Source: Bacteroidaceae bacterium
GTDB lineage: Bacteria; Bacteroidota; Bacteroidia; Bacteroidales; Bacteroidaceae
Assembly: GCA_017647975.1 (NCBI GenBank)
Contig: JAGCJL010000076.1
Coordinates: forward strand, 1-48,273
Direction of reading: 5' to 3'
Length of the DNA stretch: 48,273 nucleotides
Below the pieces are notes generated by a model. That model was not told the origin of the DNA. It saw nothing but the letters and a program-made list of their open reading frames with translations, and ran no database searches. Below are positions 1-9,488 of the stretch, piece by piece. A program made the position numbers and the translations under genes. Numbering within the stretch: position 1 is the first letter of the stretch; each line of letters starts with the position of its first letter.

Positions 1-176
1 CCTGTGATGCGACGTGGCAACAATTTACCCTGCTCGTTCAAGAACTTCTTCAAGAATTCGGGATCCTTGTAGTCGATATACTTGATACCGTTCTTTTTGA
101 AACGGCAATACTTTTTCTTTTTGACATCAACTGTAGGAGGTGTCAAATATCTGATTTCTGAAGGTGTCTGTGCCAT
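1..176 (-). CDS. rpsR: 30S ribosomal protein S18 (partial, C-terminus outside window)
   Basis: This is the N-terminal 58 codons of ribosomal protein S18, a small-subunit protein that pairs with S6 on the 30S platform. The reverse complement from the ATG at 176-174 reads [18 protein letters not shown], then the basic [12 protein letters not shown] segment and the family motif [12 protein letters not shown], ending in LLPRRITG at the window edge. It lies 2 bases downstream of the rpsF stop codon, so the two are surely co-transcribed and probably translationally coupled. The gene is cut by the window boundary, not broken. In many Bacteroidales rplI follows, but that would lie outside the window. 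Confidence 0.96.
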   Translation of the reverse strand, partial: MAQTPSEIRYLTPPTVDVKKKKYCRFKKNGIKYIDYKDPEFLKKFLNEQGKLLPRRIT

Positions 177-178
177 AA

Positions 179-520
179 TTAGTTCTCCTTATTACCTTTT
201 AAATTTCTTCTCTTGGCAGCATACTCAGCAGCATACTTATCCAATTTAACAACCAAAGAGCGGATAACGCGCTCGTCGCGACGATACTGTAGCTCCAACT
301 TTGAAATAACTTTAGGCTCTGCGTTGAATTCAAACATCACATAAAAGCCTGTTGATTTCTTCTCAATGGGGTAAGCGAGTTTCTTAAGGCCCCAGTTCTC
401 TTCATTAACAATCTCAGCTCCTTCAGCAGTGAGAATGCCTTTGAACTTCTCTACCGCTTCCTTCATCTGAGCATCAGACAAAACGGGAGTTAAAATGAAA
501 ACGGTTTCGTATTGATTCAT
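179..520 (-). CDS. rpsF: 30S ribosomal protein S6
   Basis: Ribosomal protein S6, 113 aa, binds S18 and 16S rRNA in the 30S platform. The protein opens with [15 protein letters not shown], the first beta strand of the S6 ferredoxin-like fold. It contains the characteristic [17 protein letters not shown] and GFYVMFEF segments and the [16 protein letters not shown] motif near the end. The length fits the Bacteroidetes family. It is the first gene of the rpsF-rpsR operon, with a clear promoter 52 bases upstream (572-602). The leader between the predicted transcription start and the ATG is only about 45 bases. I see no conserved S6:S18 autoregulatory hairpin there. Confidence 0.97.
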   Translation of the reverse strand: MNQYETVFILTPVLSDAQMKEAVEKFKGILTAEGAEIVNEENWGLKKLAYPIEKKSTGFYVMFEFNAEPKVISKLELQYRRDERVIRSLVVKLDKYAAEYAAKRRNLKGNKEN

Positions 521-571
521 TTTTGATTAATAAAATAGGTTAAACATTCGTTTTTTTACTAAACGCGGGTG

Positions 572-602
572 CAAAGATATATATAATTTTTCAAATACCA
601 AA
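572..602 (-). promoter_or_regulatory. Promoter of rpsF-rpsR
   Basis: On the minus strand a Bacteroidetes-type -7 box TATCTTTG (579 to 572) lies 19 bases downstream of a -33 TTTG (602 to 599). Spacing and both boxes match the primary sigma factor consensus of this phylum. Transcription would start near 565. Confidence 0.75.
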
Positions 603-777
603 GTTTTACATCGACCTTTTAATTGCAACACCACAAAATTGAACGAAAAAAAATGTTTAGAAGTGCAATTCTGCAGTTAATTAACAACAGTAAAGAATAT
701 TTCTCAAAAAAAATTTCTTTCTCTAAAGAATTATGTGTTTCTTTGCAAAAAGAAAATAATATTAAAAAACATATACT

Positions 778-960
778 ATGGCAGCTAAACTTAAAATTGC
801 AGGAATAGTTCTATTCATCATCGGTGCAATCATCATCATTCTCAGTCACTTCCTTTTCTGGAACAATTACAACTGGGTTAACCTTGGTGCAGTAGCTCTT
901 ATGGTTGCAGGTCTCGTGATGTACATATCATCAAGCAAGAAACTACTTGACGAGAATTGA
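778..960 (+). CDS. Small two-helix membrane protein
   Basis: A 60-aa protein starting MAAKLKIAGIVLFIIGAIII, with a first membrane helix at about residues 7-26. A short polar turn (WNNYNW) follows, then a second helix at about 35-51 and a charged tail SSKKLLDEN. I do not recognise a named family, though small proteins of this kind are common in Bacteroidetes. It stands alone between the divergent rpsF promoter and a strong terminator at 981-1008, with its own A-rich upstream region. A TTTCTTTG at 738-745 is a poor -7 candidate. An overlapping upstream reading frame (623-808) is A-rich and low in complexity, and I take it as spurious. Confidence 0.7.
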   Translation: MAAKLKIAGIVLFIIGAIIIILSHFLFWNNYNWVNLGAVALMVAGLVMYISSSKKLLDEN

Positions 961-980
961 TTCCTGATTTATTCAAAATA

Positions 981-1008
981 AAAACGACTCGCTTCTGCGA
1001 GTCGTTTT
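981..1008. terminator. Bidirectional hairpin terminator
   Basis: A 12-bp perfect stem (981-992 with 997-1008) around the loop ttct, with A-run and T-run flanks. It sits between the convergent small membrane gene and rprY and can end transcription from both sides. Confidence 0.85.
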
Positions 1009-1034
1009 TATTTATGTTATCTACAGCCTATTTC

Positions 1035-1736
1035 TCACGCTTCAACTTCGGGAGCAATAAGTTTGTAGCCTTTTCCATGAATATTGATAATTTCTATTGA
1101 ATCATCAACCTTCAAGTGTTTACGCAACTTTGTGATGTAAACGTCCATACTACGAGCATTGAAATAGTTATCATCAGTCCAGACTGTCTTTAAAGCAAAA
1201 TCACGTTGCAGGATATCATTCTTATGAGAACACAAAAGGCTCAAAAGTTCCGACTCCTTTGTTGTAAGTTTGGTCTGCTGGTCACCTATTGTCAAAAGCT
1301 GTTTCTGAGTATCAAACTGAAAACGTCCAATCTTATACAAAGTATTCTCCTTATTCTTCTTTCCGCTAACACGACGCAAGATTGTTTCAATACGCACTAC
1401 AAGCACCTCCATGCTGAAAGGCTTTGTAATATAGTCATCGGCACCAATCTTAAAGCCTTCAAGAATATCCTCGTTCAAAGTCTTTGCTGTAAGGAATATA
1501 ATGGGCACCTCCTGATCGGCTGCTCTAATTTCCTGTGCAAGTGTAAAGCCATCTTTTATAGGCATCATGACGTCAAGCACACAAATATCAAATTTTCCTT
1601 TCAAGAAGGCTTTATAGCCGGCATCACCATCGGGACACAATTCTGCATAATAACCTTTCGCTTGAAGATACTCGCGAAGAAGCATACCCAAATTCTCATC
1701 ATCCTCACAAAGCAGGATTCTCTGTTTTTCTTCCAT
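1035..1736 (-). CDS. rprY: OmpR-family response regulator RprY
   Basis: A 233-aa DNA-binding response regulator. The receiver domain (about residues 5-120) has the acidic pair D12/D13, the phospho-acceptor Asp55 in VLDVMMP, Thr83 and Lys105 in ITKPF. The C-terminal winged helix (about 135-230) has the OmpR-type LTTKESELLSLL and RSMDVYITKLRKHL motifs. The start codon is 6 bases downstream of the stop of the histidine kinase gene, and the pair matches RprX/RprY of Bacteroides, first linked to tetracycline resistance regulation. It ends before the bidirectional terminator at 981-1008. Its targets cannot be read from the window. Confidence 0.92.
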   Translation of the reverse strand: MEEKQRILLCEDDENLGMLLREYLQAKGYYAELCPDGDAGYKAFLKGKFDICVLDVMMPIKDGFTLAQEIRAADQEVPIIFLTAKTLNEDILEGFKIGADDYITKPFSMEVLVVRIETILRRVSGKKNKENTLYKIGRFQFDTQKQLLTIGDQQTKLTTKESELLSLLCSHKNDILQRDFALKTVWTDDNYFNARSMDVYITKLRKHLKVDDSIEIINIHGKGYKLIAPEVEA

Positions 1737-1742
1737 AATTCT

Positions 1743-3281
1743 TTATTTTAAAGGTAATACAATTATAAACGTTGTTCCTACGCCCAATTCACTCTCGGCT
1801 CTGATTGAACCTCCATGAGCCCTGACAACCTGCTTGACATAAGCCAAGCCCAAGCCGAAGCCCTTAACATCATGGACGTTTCCTGTATGTACACGATAGA
1901 ATTTTTCAAAAATTCTTTTCAAATTATCTTTCTTTATACCCATTCCGTTATCCTTTATGGACAAACAGAAATTATTTCCATTATTCCAAGTACGCACCGC
2001 AAGAGACATGGGGACATCGGCACGTTTATACTTCATGGCATTATCCATAAGGTTGAAGACCACATTTGTGAAGTGCATCTCATCGACATATATGAATGGA
2101 TCGTTAGCGTCAAGATCAGCTGTTATTGTTCCACCATTCTGCTCAACCTTAACTGCAAATGTATTTACAATACCCAAAAGCAACTCATTGGCATCAAGTT
2201 CTTTCATTTTGAACGATGCAGTGTTCTTGTCATCAAACATTGACATCTGCAACACTTTATCAACCTGGAAACGCAATCTCTTTGTCTCACTCGAAATAAC
2301 TCCAGAAAGTTTACTGAACATATCGGGTGACTTTGCTACAGATTGATCCTGCAACATTTGAGCAGCAAGCGATATTGTTGATATCGGTGTCTTGAACTCA
2401 TGGGTCATATTGTTAATGAAGTCATTCTTCATTTCATTAAACTTCTTTTGCCTGAACGATAAATACAATGTTATCACGAATGTTATTAACAAAACAAAAG
2501 TGAACAACAAAGAAGGAAGCATAAATTTAACCGAACGATAAATATAATTGTTCAAAAACATTATAGGAAAATTAACTTCCAATATCGCCGAACGTGTTGG
2601 AGGGTCATTCTTAAAAAGCATCTCCCTATAAACCTCACCTTTGGATTTACTGCCAGAATTATAATCGGAACAGTGATACACCTCTACACCATCGCTACGC
2701 AACACTCTGAAATGATAAGGAATATTCACTCCATTATTCGCAAGTTCCAATCTTATTTCATCATCAAGACGCTTAAAATCAATTCTCTTATCCAAAGGTT
2801 TTTCACTCGCCTGATAAAGCATGTTGTAAACAACCTCATCAAGAACAGCTCGCTGATATTTATATCTCATCCTAAGCACATCAAGAGAAAGCTTTTGAGC
2901 ATCGTCAACAGAATGTTTATTATCGCGACGGTTCACCTTAGCTTTAAAGTGAGGCGGATTGAGAACAAATGTCTTGAATTCAAATTTAGAGACGACATCA
3001 CCACTCTCGGACGATGTAACATAACTATGCTCCAATTTCACACCACCATCATTGAACTGACCGCGAACAATATCCCTTTCAATATTCTTCGAAAGATATT
3101 CACGCATCTCTTCAAGTTCAAGATTATAGGCAACCTGATAAAGACTTCTACGAACGCCCTCTTCAAAATGCTCCTTACGCATCTTTATCATCGTATTGAT
3201 ATATGACACCTGCAAGTACAATAAAGACATGCAACATATACCCATTACAACCCCTACTATTATAATTGTTCTCTTTTTCAT
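1743..3281 (-). CDS. rprX: Sensor histidine kinase RprX
   Basis: A membrane sensor kinase, partner of RprY. I choose the ATG at 3281 (512 aa, MKKRTIIIVG). An in-frame ATG at 3305 would only add eight residues, MRCFYICC. There is an N-terminal membrane helix (about 5-24), a periplasmic sensor region of roughly 215 residues and a second helix (about 255-280). The HisKA domain follows, with phospho-accepting His294 in MTHEFKTP, then the ATPase domain with the N box (NLMDNAMKYK), DNGMGI and the GFGLGLAYV G box. The periplasmic part shows no domain I can name, so the signal is unknown. Upstream is an AT-rich region of about 160 bases without a clear -33/-7 pair. Confidence 0.9.
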   Translation of the reverse strand: MKKRTIIIVGVVMGICCMSLLYLQVSYINTMIKMRKEHFEEGVRRSLYQVAYNLELEEMREYLSKNIERDIVRGQFNDGGVKLEHSYVTSSESGDVVSKFEFKTFVLNPPHFKAKVNRRDNKHSVDDAQKLSLDVLRMRYKYQRAVLDEVVYNMLYQASEKPLDKRIDFKRLDDEIRLELANNGVNIPYHFRVLRSDGVEVYHCSDYNSGSKSKGEVYREMLFKNDPPTRSAILEVNFPIMFLNNYIYRSVKFMLPSLLFTFVLLITFVITLYLSFRQKKFNEMKNDFINNMTHEFKTPISTISLAAQMLQDQSVAKSPDMFSKLSGVISSETKRLRFQVDKVLQMSMFDDKNTASFKMKELDANELLLGIVNTFAVKVEQNGGTITADLDANDPFIYVDEMHFTNVVFNLMDNAMKYKRADVPMSLAVRTWNNGNNFCLSIKDNGMGIKKDNLKRIFEKFYRVHTGNVHDVKGFGLGLAYVKQVVRAHGGSIRAESELGVGTTFIIVLPLK

Positions 3282-3443
3282 ACAGCAAATATAAAAACAT
3301 CGCACGAAGCAACACTATCAAACAGAAAGTTTTATTCCTTTTTTCTTTTTATTTAACAAATAAAGAAAATATAGTTGCGTTTTTGACAACTTATTTTAAA
3401 TAATAAAAATAAAATTTACTAAAAAGCTTCATGTTTTAACAAA

Positions 3444-3476
3444 AAGCAAAGGCAGCCTAACAGACTGCCTTTGCTT
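3444..3476 (-). terminator. Hairpin terminator after EF-G2
   Basis: A 12-bp stem (3444-3455 with 3465-3476) with a 9-base loop. On the minus strand it runs into TTTTTG. It lies 17 bases after the EF-G2 stop codon and separates that gene from rprX. Confidence 0.8.
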
Positions 3477-3492
3477 ATAGATAAGGAATTTA

Positions 3493-5646
3493 TTATTCTT
3501 CGTCCTTAATTGCCAATTCCTCAACAAGTTTGTTCTGAACATCTCCAGGAACAAGCTCGTAAGTTGAAGGAGACATAATGAACGATGCACGTCCACCTGT
3601 CAATGAGCTCAATGTCGTTGAGTAAGAAGCCATCTCTTTCAAAGGAACTTTTGCCGAAAGTTTTTCGTAACCATTCTCACTTTCCATTCCCATAATCATA
3701 CCACGACGGCCCTGAATATCACTCATGACATCACCCATCTTATCCGATGGTACGAAAACCTCAACATCATATACAGGCTCAAGAATCTTAGGACCAGCCT
3801 CACGGAACGCTGCACTGAAGGCATTGCGACCTGCAAGCATGAATGAAAGTTCGTTTGAGTCAACCGGGTGCATCTTACCATCATAAACAATTACACGTAC
3901 ATCACGTGCATAAGAGCCGGTAAGAGGACCACGCTCCATACGCTCCATTACACCTTTAAGAATAGCTGGCATAAAGCGTGCGTCAATGCTACCACCGACA
4001 ATACTGTTCACAAAGACCAATTTACCGCCCCACTCGAGAGTAACCTCTTCAGTAGCCTTAGCATTGATCTTGAACTCCTGACCACCAAAACGGTAAACTT
4101 CCTGCAATGGCTTGCCATCCTCGTATGGTTCAACAATCATGTGAACCTCACCAAACTGACCTGCACCACCTGACTGTTTCTTGTGACGATAGTCGGCACG
4201 AGCAGCTTTTGTAATAGTCTCACGATAAGGAACTTTTGTCTCCTCATATTTCACCTGAATCTTTTCTACATGCTCAAGACGCCATTTCAATGTACGCAAG
4301 TGGAATTCACCCTGACCATAAACAATTGTCTGACGCAACTCCTTAGACTGCTCAATACGCCATGTTGGATCCTCTTCGTGCATACGGTTAAGAACCTGCA
4401 TCATCTTTTCAATTTCAGATTCGTTTACAGGTTTGATTGCACGTGAATATTTAGATGCAGGATATTTTACAAGTGAGAATTTGTTATTAGAATCCTTTGC
4501 ATTGAGAGTATTACCAATCTTAATATCTTTAAGTTTAACTGTACAACCAAGGTCACCAGCCTTCAATTCCTCAACAGCAACACGGTTAGCACCGGCACTG
4601 CAGAACAACTGTGCAATACGCTCTTTAGAGCCACGGTCAGCATTTACCAAATCATCACCGACCTTTAATGTACCACTCATCACCTTGAAGTAGTTTACCT
4701 CACCAATATGTGGTTCTACCGATGTCTTATAAAAGAAGATTGATGTTGGAGCATCGCTGTCATAAGGAACTGTCTCACCATCGGCATTGACAGGCTGTGG
4801 CATGTCGTTGATTTCAGGAGCCACATTTGCAAGGAACTCCAACAAACGGCTTACAGCAACATCTGTAGATGCAGAACAGCAAAGTACAGGATATACACTA
4901 TCAGTCTCAAGACCCATACGTGCACCCATACGAATTTCATCGGTAGAAAGTTCTTCCGACTCAAAGAACTTATCCATCAAACCCTCTTCATTCTCGGCAG
5001 CCTTTTCAACCAATTCCATGTGAAGAGCCTTTGCTTTCTCAAGTTCGCTTGCAGGAATATCCTCAACGATAGGTGCCTGTCCCTCACCTGTAAAGGTCAA
5101 TTTCTTCATCAAAAGAACGTCAATAATAGTACTGAATCCAGGACCGGCATTCAACGGATATTGAACAGGAACAACTTTATTGCCATAAATTGACTGCAAC
5201 TGCTCTATAATAGTGTCATAGTCACACTTTTCATTATCAACTTGATTGACAACGAACATCATTGGCTTGTTCATTTTCTTTATATAGCGATAGCAGTTCT
5301 GTGTACCCACCTCTACGCCATACTGACCATTGATAACCATCATAGCCAAATCAGCAACAGTCATGGCACTTACCATACTGCCTGCAAAATCATCGGCACC
5401 CGGACAATCTATAAGATTAAGTTTCTTACCGGCCTGCTCAATCTGGAATACAGTTGAAAACACCGAGTAGCCATACTCCTGCTCTACAGGAAAATAGTCA
5501 CTTACGGTGTTCTTAGCCTCAATAGTACCTCTACGTTTAATAACTCCACCCTCAAAGAGCATAGCCTCTGTGAGAGTGGTTTTTCCAGAGCCGGAACATC
5601 CTACGATAGCAATGTTCTTGATTTCGTTAGTTTGATAAGTTTTCAT
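3493..5646 (-). CDS. fusA2: EF-G paralogue of the Bacteroidetes EF-G2 type, catalytic His missing
   Basis: A 717-aa translocation factor with full EF-G architecture. The G domain (about 1-270) is followed by domains II to V, including AGGQFGEV-like QSGGAGQFGEV and LKEMASYSTTLSSLTGGR near the end. The P loop is G16CSGSGKTT, the G3 motif is D80CPGADDF and the G4 motif is NQVD. In canonical EF-G the G3 motif reads DTPGHVDF; the catalytic His is Ala84 here. The switch I region also departs from the RGITI consensus (EYGYSV). Published work on Bacteroides EF-G2, as I recall it, describes a paralogue of this kind that supports translation with little or no GTP hydrolysis and matters for gut colonisation and starvation. 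The housekeeping fusA should be elsewhere. The gene stands alone, with a leader of about 145 bases and its own terminator. It is divergent from hemW. Confidence 0.9.
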   Translation of the reverse strand: MKTYQTNEIKNIAIVGCSGSGKTTLTEAMLFEGGVIKRRGTIEAKNTVSDYFPVEQEYGYSVFSTVFQIEQAGKKLNLIDCPGADDFAGSMVSAMTVADLAMMVINGQYGVEVGTQNCYRYIKKMNKPMMFVVNQVDNEKCDYDTIIEQLQSIYGNKVVPVQYPLNAGPGFSTIIDVLLMKKLTFTGEGQAPIVEDIPASELEKAKALHMELVEKAAENEEGLMDKFFESEELSTDEIRMGARMGLETDSVYPVLCCSASTDVAVSRLLEFLANVAPEINDMPQPVNADGETVPYDSDAPTSIFFYKTSVEPHIGEVNYFKVMSGTLKVGDDLVNADRGSKERIAQLFCSAGANRVAVEELKAGDLGCTVKLKDIKIGNTLNAKDSNNKFSLVKYPASKYSRAIKPVNESEIEKMMQVLNRMHEEDPTWRIEQSKELRQTIVYGQGEFHLRTLKWRLEHVEKIQVKYEETKVPYRETITKAARADYRHKKQSGGAGQFGEVHMIVEPYEDGKPLQEVYRFGGQEFKINAKATEEVTLEWGGKLVFVNSIVGGSIDARFMPAILKGVMERMERGPLTGSYARDVRVIVYDGKMHPVDSNELSFMLAGRNAFSAAFREAGPKILEPVYDVEVFVPSDKMGDVMSDIQGRRGMIMGMESENGYEKLSAKVPLKEMASYSTTLSSLTGGRASFIMSPSTYELVPGDVQNKLVEELAIKDEE

Positions 5647-5732
5647 ATTATTTTTGTTTTTTTAATTCGAAGTACAGTGTCAAGTGCCAACAATCATCAT
5701 CTTTAATAAGAACAGTCTTTATCAGCATCAAC

Positions 5733-5748
5733 ACCAACCTCGGTTGGT
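5733..5748 (-). promoter_or_regulatory. Hairpin in the EF-G2 mRNA leader
   Basis: Inverted repeat accaacc (5733-5739) and ggttggt (5742-5748) with a 2-base centre. It lies about 90 bases upstream of the EF-G2 ATG, inside the predicted long leader. The very short loop means the folded RNA would open one or two pairs. A protein-binding palindrome is an equally good reading. Confidence 0.35.
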
Positions 5749-5800
5749 TAGTTAAAGTTTTCAAATGAGTTGCCAATATAGAAATTTTAAAAGACAAAAG

Positions 5801-5834
5801 CAAATAGTAAGACAATGTTTTTAACAAAAACAAC
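5801..5834 (-). promoter_or_regulatory. Candidate promoter of EF-G2
   Basis: On the minus strand a near-consensus -7 TACTATTTG (5809 to 5801, one base longer than TAnnTTTG) follows GTTG (5834 to 5831) by 21 bases. Transcription from here would give a leader of about 145 bases. It interleaves with the hemW promoter on the other strand. Confidence 0.4.
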
Positions 5835-5851
5835 AAAAAAAACTATCTTTG
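5819..5851 (+). promoter_or_regulatory. Promoter of hemW
   Basis: A consensus -7 box TATCTTTG at 5844-5851, with a T-rich -33 region (5819-5822) 21 bases upstream. The predicted start is near 5858, about 20 bases before the hemW ATG. Confidence 0.6.
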
Positions 5852-5879
5852 TAAAGAATTTAGACAAATTTTAACACAA

Positions 5880-7010
5880 ATGGCTGGCATATATATACAT
5901 ATTCCATTCTGCAAACAACGTTGCAACTACTGTGCATTCTACTCTTCCACCTTATTTAATATAAAAGAGTTGTATATCGATGCATTATGCAAAGAGATTG
6001 CAATGCGTAAAGACTACATCCCTGGCACAACCATCAGAACCATATATTTAGGTGGAGGAACTCCATCAACGCTTTCCATAGAAGATATTGAAAAAATATT
6101 CAATACCATATACAGTCACTATTCTGTCAGCAAAGACCCCGAAGTCACAATAGAATGTAACCCAGACGACCTGACACCCGATTTTCTATCCCGGCTCAAA
6201 CAGTTACCAATAAACAGGATAAGCATGGGAATACAAAGCTTCAGCGACATACAGCTCAAGCGATTGGGCCGACGACATGATGCAGAAAAAGCACGAACAG
6301 CAGTAAAGAATGTACGCGAAACCGGATTCAACAATATCAGCATCGATCTTATGTTCGCCCTACCCGGTTCTACCATGCAGGAGTGGAACGAAACCCTTTG
6401 TCAGGCTATAGAACTGAATCCCGAACATATTTCAGCATATAATCTCATGTACGAGGAAGGAACACCAATGCACAGAGCTTTGAAACGTGGAGATTTCAAA
6501 GAGCTGACCGAAGATGAGAATGTAGAGCAGTTTCAAGCATTGATAGAAAAACTAAAAGAGGCGGGCTACCGCCATTATGAAATTTCCAACTTTGCACGCA
6601 AGGGATACGAAAGCCGCCACAACAGCAGCTATTGGAATGACACTCCATATATCGGTTGCGGAGCTGCTGCACACTCATATAACGGAACATCACGAGAATG
6701 GAATGTTGCCAATATAACAGAATACATAAAAGGTGTAAATGAGAACAAACGCAATTTCGAGGCAGAGCATCTGAGTGAAGAAGAACGCTACAACGACACA
6801 ATTCTCACCCGCTTGCGTACAGCAAATGGAATACCACTTGAGTGGATGAAAGAAAAGTTTTGCGAAAGACTCTACAATTACATGAAGAGCAATTCACGCA
6901 AACTTATAGAAAGCGGAAATCTCAAGGAAGAGAACAATCACCTTATACTTACCGAAAAGGGAATATTTGTAAGCGATGCTGTAATCAGAGAACTTATATA
7001 CATAGACTAA
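5880..7010 (+). CDS. hemW: Radical SAM heme chaperone HemW
   Basis: A 376-aa radical SAM protein of the HemW (formerly HemN-like) family, which carries and transfers heme rather than oxidising coproporphyrinogen. The CX3CX2C cluster motif is Cys11, Cys15, Cys18 in IPFCKQRCNYCAF. It is followed by GGGTPS, the HemW-type NPDD and the RISMGIQSF segment, and the C-terminal HemN-like region with SYWND and GCGAAAHSY. The length and the very short N-terminus before the cluster fit HemW rather than HemN. It is a single gene with its own promoter and ends at a palindromic terminator shared with the convergent CTP synthase gene. Confidence 0.92.
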   Translation: MAGIYIHIPFCKQRCNYCAFYSSTLFNIKELYIDALCKEIAMRKDYIPGTTIRTIYLGGGTPSTLSIEDIEKIFNTIYSHYSVSKDPEVTIECNPDDLTPDFLSRLKQLPINRISMGIQSFSDIQLKRLGRRHDAEKARTAVKNVRETGFNNISIDLMFALPGSTMQEWNETLCQAIELNPEHISAYNLMYEEGTPMHRALKRGDFKELTEDENVEQFQALIEKLKEAGYRHYEISNFARKGYESRHNSSYWNDTPYIGCGAAAHSYNGTSREWNVANITEYIKGVNENKRNFEAEHLSEEERYNDTILTRLRTANGIPLEWMKEKFCERLYNYMKSNSRKLIESGNLKEENNHLILTEKGIFVSDAVIRELIYID

Positions 7011-7037
7011 CCCTTTTATTACAATATCACTTATAAA

Positions 7038-7069
7038 AAAAATCACTCTCGAATTCGAGAGTGATTTTT
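7038..7069. terminator. Bidirectional palindromic terminator
   Basis: A 14-bp perfect stem (7038-7051 with 7056-7069) around aatt, with A and T runs at the ends. It lies between the convergent hemW and CTP synthase genes and starts just past the latter's stop codon (7075). Confidence 0.85.
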
Positions 7070-7074
7070 AATTA

Positions 7075-8694
<1,620 letters not shown>

Positions 8695-8710
8695 TTATTC
8701 AAAACAAATA

Positions 8711-8758
8711 ATGTCCAAAACATTCTTCTTTGGACATACAAAATTAGTGCAAAGTATA
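8711..8758 (-). promoter_or_regulatory. Candidate promoter and leader hairpin of the CTP synthase gene
   Basis: On the minus strand TATACTTTG (8758 to 8750) is an imperfect -7 box. Transcription from it would produce a leader of about 60 bases containing an 8-bp hairpin (8711-8718 with 8730-8737, loop of 11), which ends about 30 bases before the ATG. No U-run follows the hairpin, so it is not an obvious attenuator. It could affect translation or mRNA stability. Confidence 0.3.
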
Positions 8759-8759
8759 T

Positions 8760-9019
8760 TTACTTCAAAAAAAAAGAAGATTTTTTTATATGGATTATCA
8801 CAAAAAAAATGATTGCCCCGTGATTCACATCAGAGAGCAATCTTAACACAAACACAAAATAAAACACGACAAAACTACTATGCAAACATTCACTCGTCAT
8901 GCTTTTGGCACAAATACGGAACACAGGTATTCACATATCCATGAACCGTTTCGGGTGAGTTGCATAAATAGAACATTCCTGTAGCATGAAATGTTTTTAT
9001 ATTTTGTGTTAAAAGATAT
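8760..9019. other. Intergenic stretch without a recognised gene
   Basis: About 260 bases between the CTP synthase leader and the stop of the thioesterase gene. It holds poly-A tracts, a weak 6-bp inverted repeat (gattgc at 8811-8816 with gcaatc at 8837-8842) and another near 8971-8996 that may end transcription of the thioesterase gene. I see no convincing coding frame, tRNA or known RNA. Confidence 0.4.
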
Positions 9020-9400
9020 TTATTTCATTTTTGCCATAAAACGTTCTTTATCCACAATAAAACGAACATGCGTACCCTTACCTATTAAACCCACAGAATC
9101 AAAAGCCTCTACTTCGAACATCAGTTTACGACCTTCAACGGTCACAAGCCTTGCCTTTGCCAAAATCTCGGCACCTATAGGCGAGGGTTTTGTATGCGTT
9201 GTATTCACTTCTGCTCCCACTGTAGTAGCACCCTCGGGTAGAAATGATGCAACTGCGTTCATTGCAGCATTTTCCATAAGTGCCACCATTGCCGGTGTTG
9301 CAAATACATCCAAATCACCAGAACCAAGTGCTTTCGCAGTGTTATCGACAGAAACAATTGTCTTGCTTACATGTTCTACTCCTTCCTTAATCATATTCAT
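9020..9400 (-). CDS. Hotdog thioesterase of the FlK (fluoroacetyl-CoA thioesterase) type
   Basis: A 126-aa hotdog-fold protein. Thr35, Glu43 (TPAMVALMEN) and His69 (NTTHTKPSPIG) have spacings of 8 and 26 residues. These are the same as those I recall for the FlK triad (Thr42, Glu50, His76). The fold should be a dimer that hydrolyses a small acyl-CoA. The Phe lid residues that give FlK its fluoroacetyl specificity cannot be confirmed, so the substrate is unknown, and in gut anaerobes a fluorinated substrate is unlikely. The gene stands alone, divergent from the MscS channel, with a second in-frame ATG two codons in. GTHVRFIVDKERF near the C-terminus is typical of the family. Confidence 0.75.
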   Translation of the reverse strand: MNMIKEGVEHVSKTIVSVDNTAKALGSGDLDVFATPAMVALMENAAMNAVASFLPEGATTVGAEVNTTHTKPSPIGAEILAKARLVTVEGRKLMFEVEAFDSVGLIGKGTHVRFIVDKERFMAKMK

Positions 9401-9488
9401 ATCGTTTTAGTTTCCCGCGAAGTTAATAAAAAAATCACAATCACTCATAAAGCAAAAAGCAAATCCATTTTGTTATAAAATAAAAAAC

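Noticed and set aside
623-808. A 61-codon frame upstream of and overlapping the small membrane protein gene
   Set aside because: A-rich, low-complexity composition and overlap with a better frame; no family features.
3286-3293. TATATTTG on the minus strand as a promoter of rprX
   Set aside because: It is so close to the chosen ATG that the mRNA would be leaderless, and no -33 lies at a suitable distance.
3282-3305. Upstream in-frame ATG extending RprX by eight residues
   Set aside because: The added residues precede a normal MKK signal-anchor start and look like read-through of an AT-rich leader; kept only as an alternative.
8811-8842. Weak hairpin in the 8680-9019 intergenic region considered as a terminator
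   Set aside because: Only six base pairs with a 20-base loop and no T-run.
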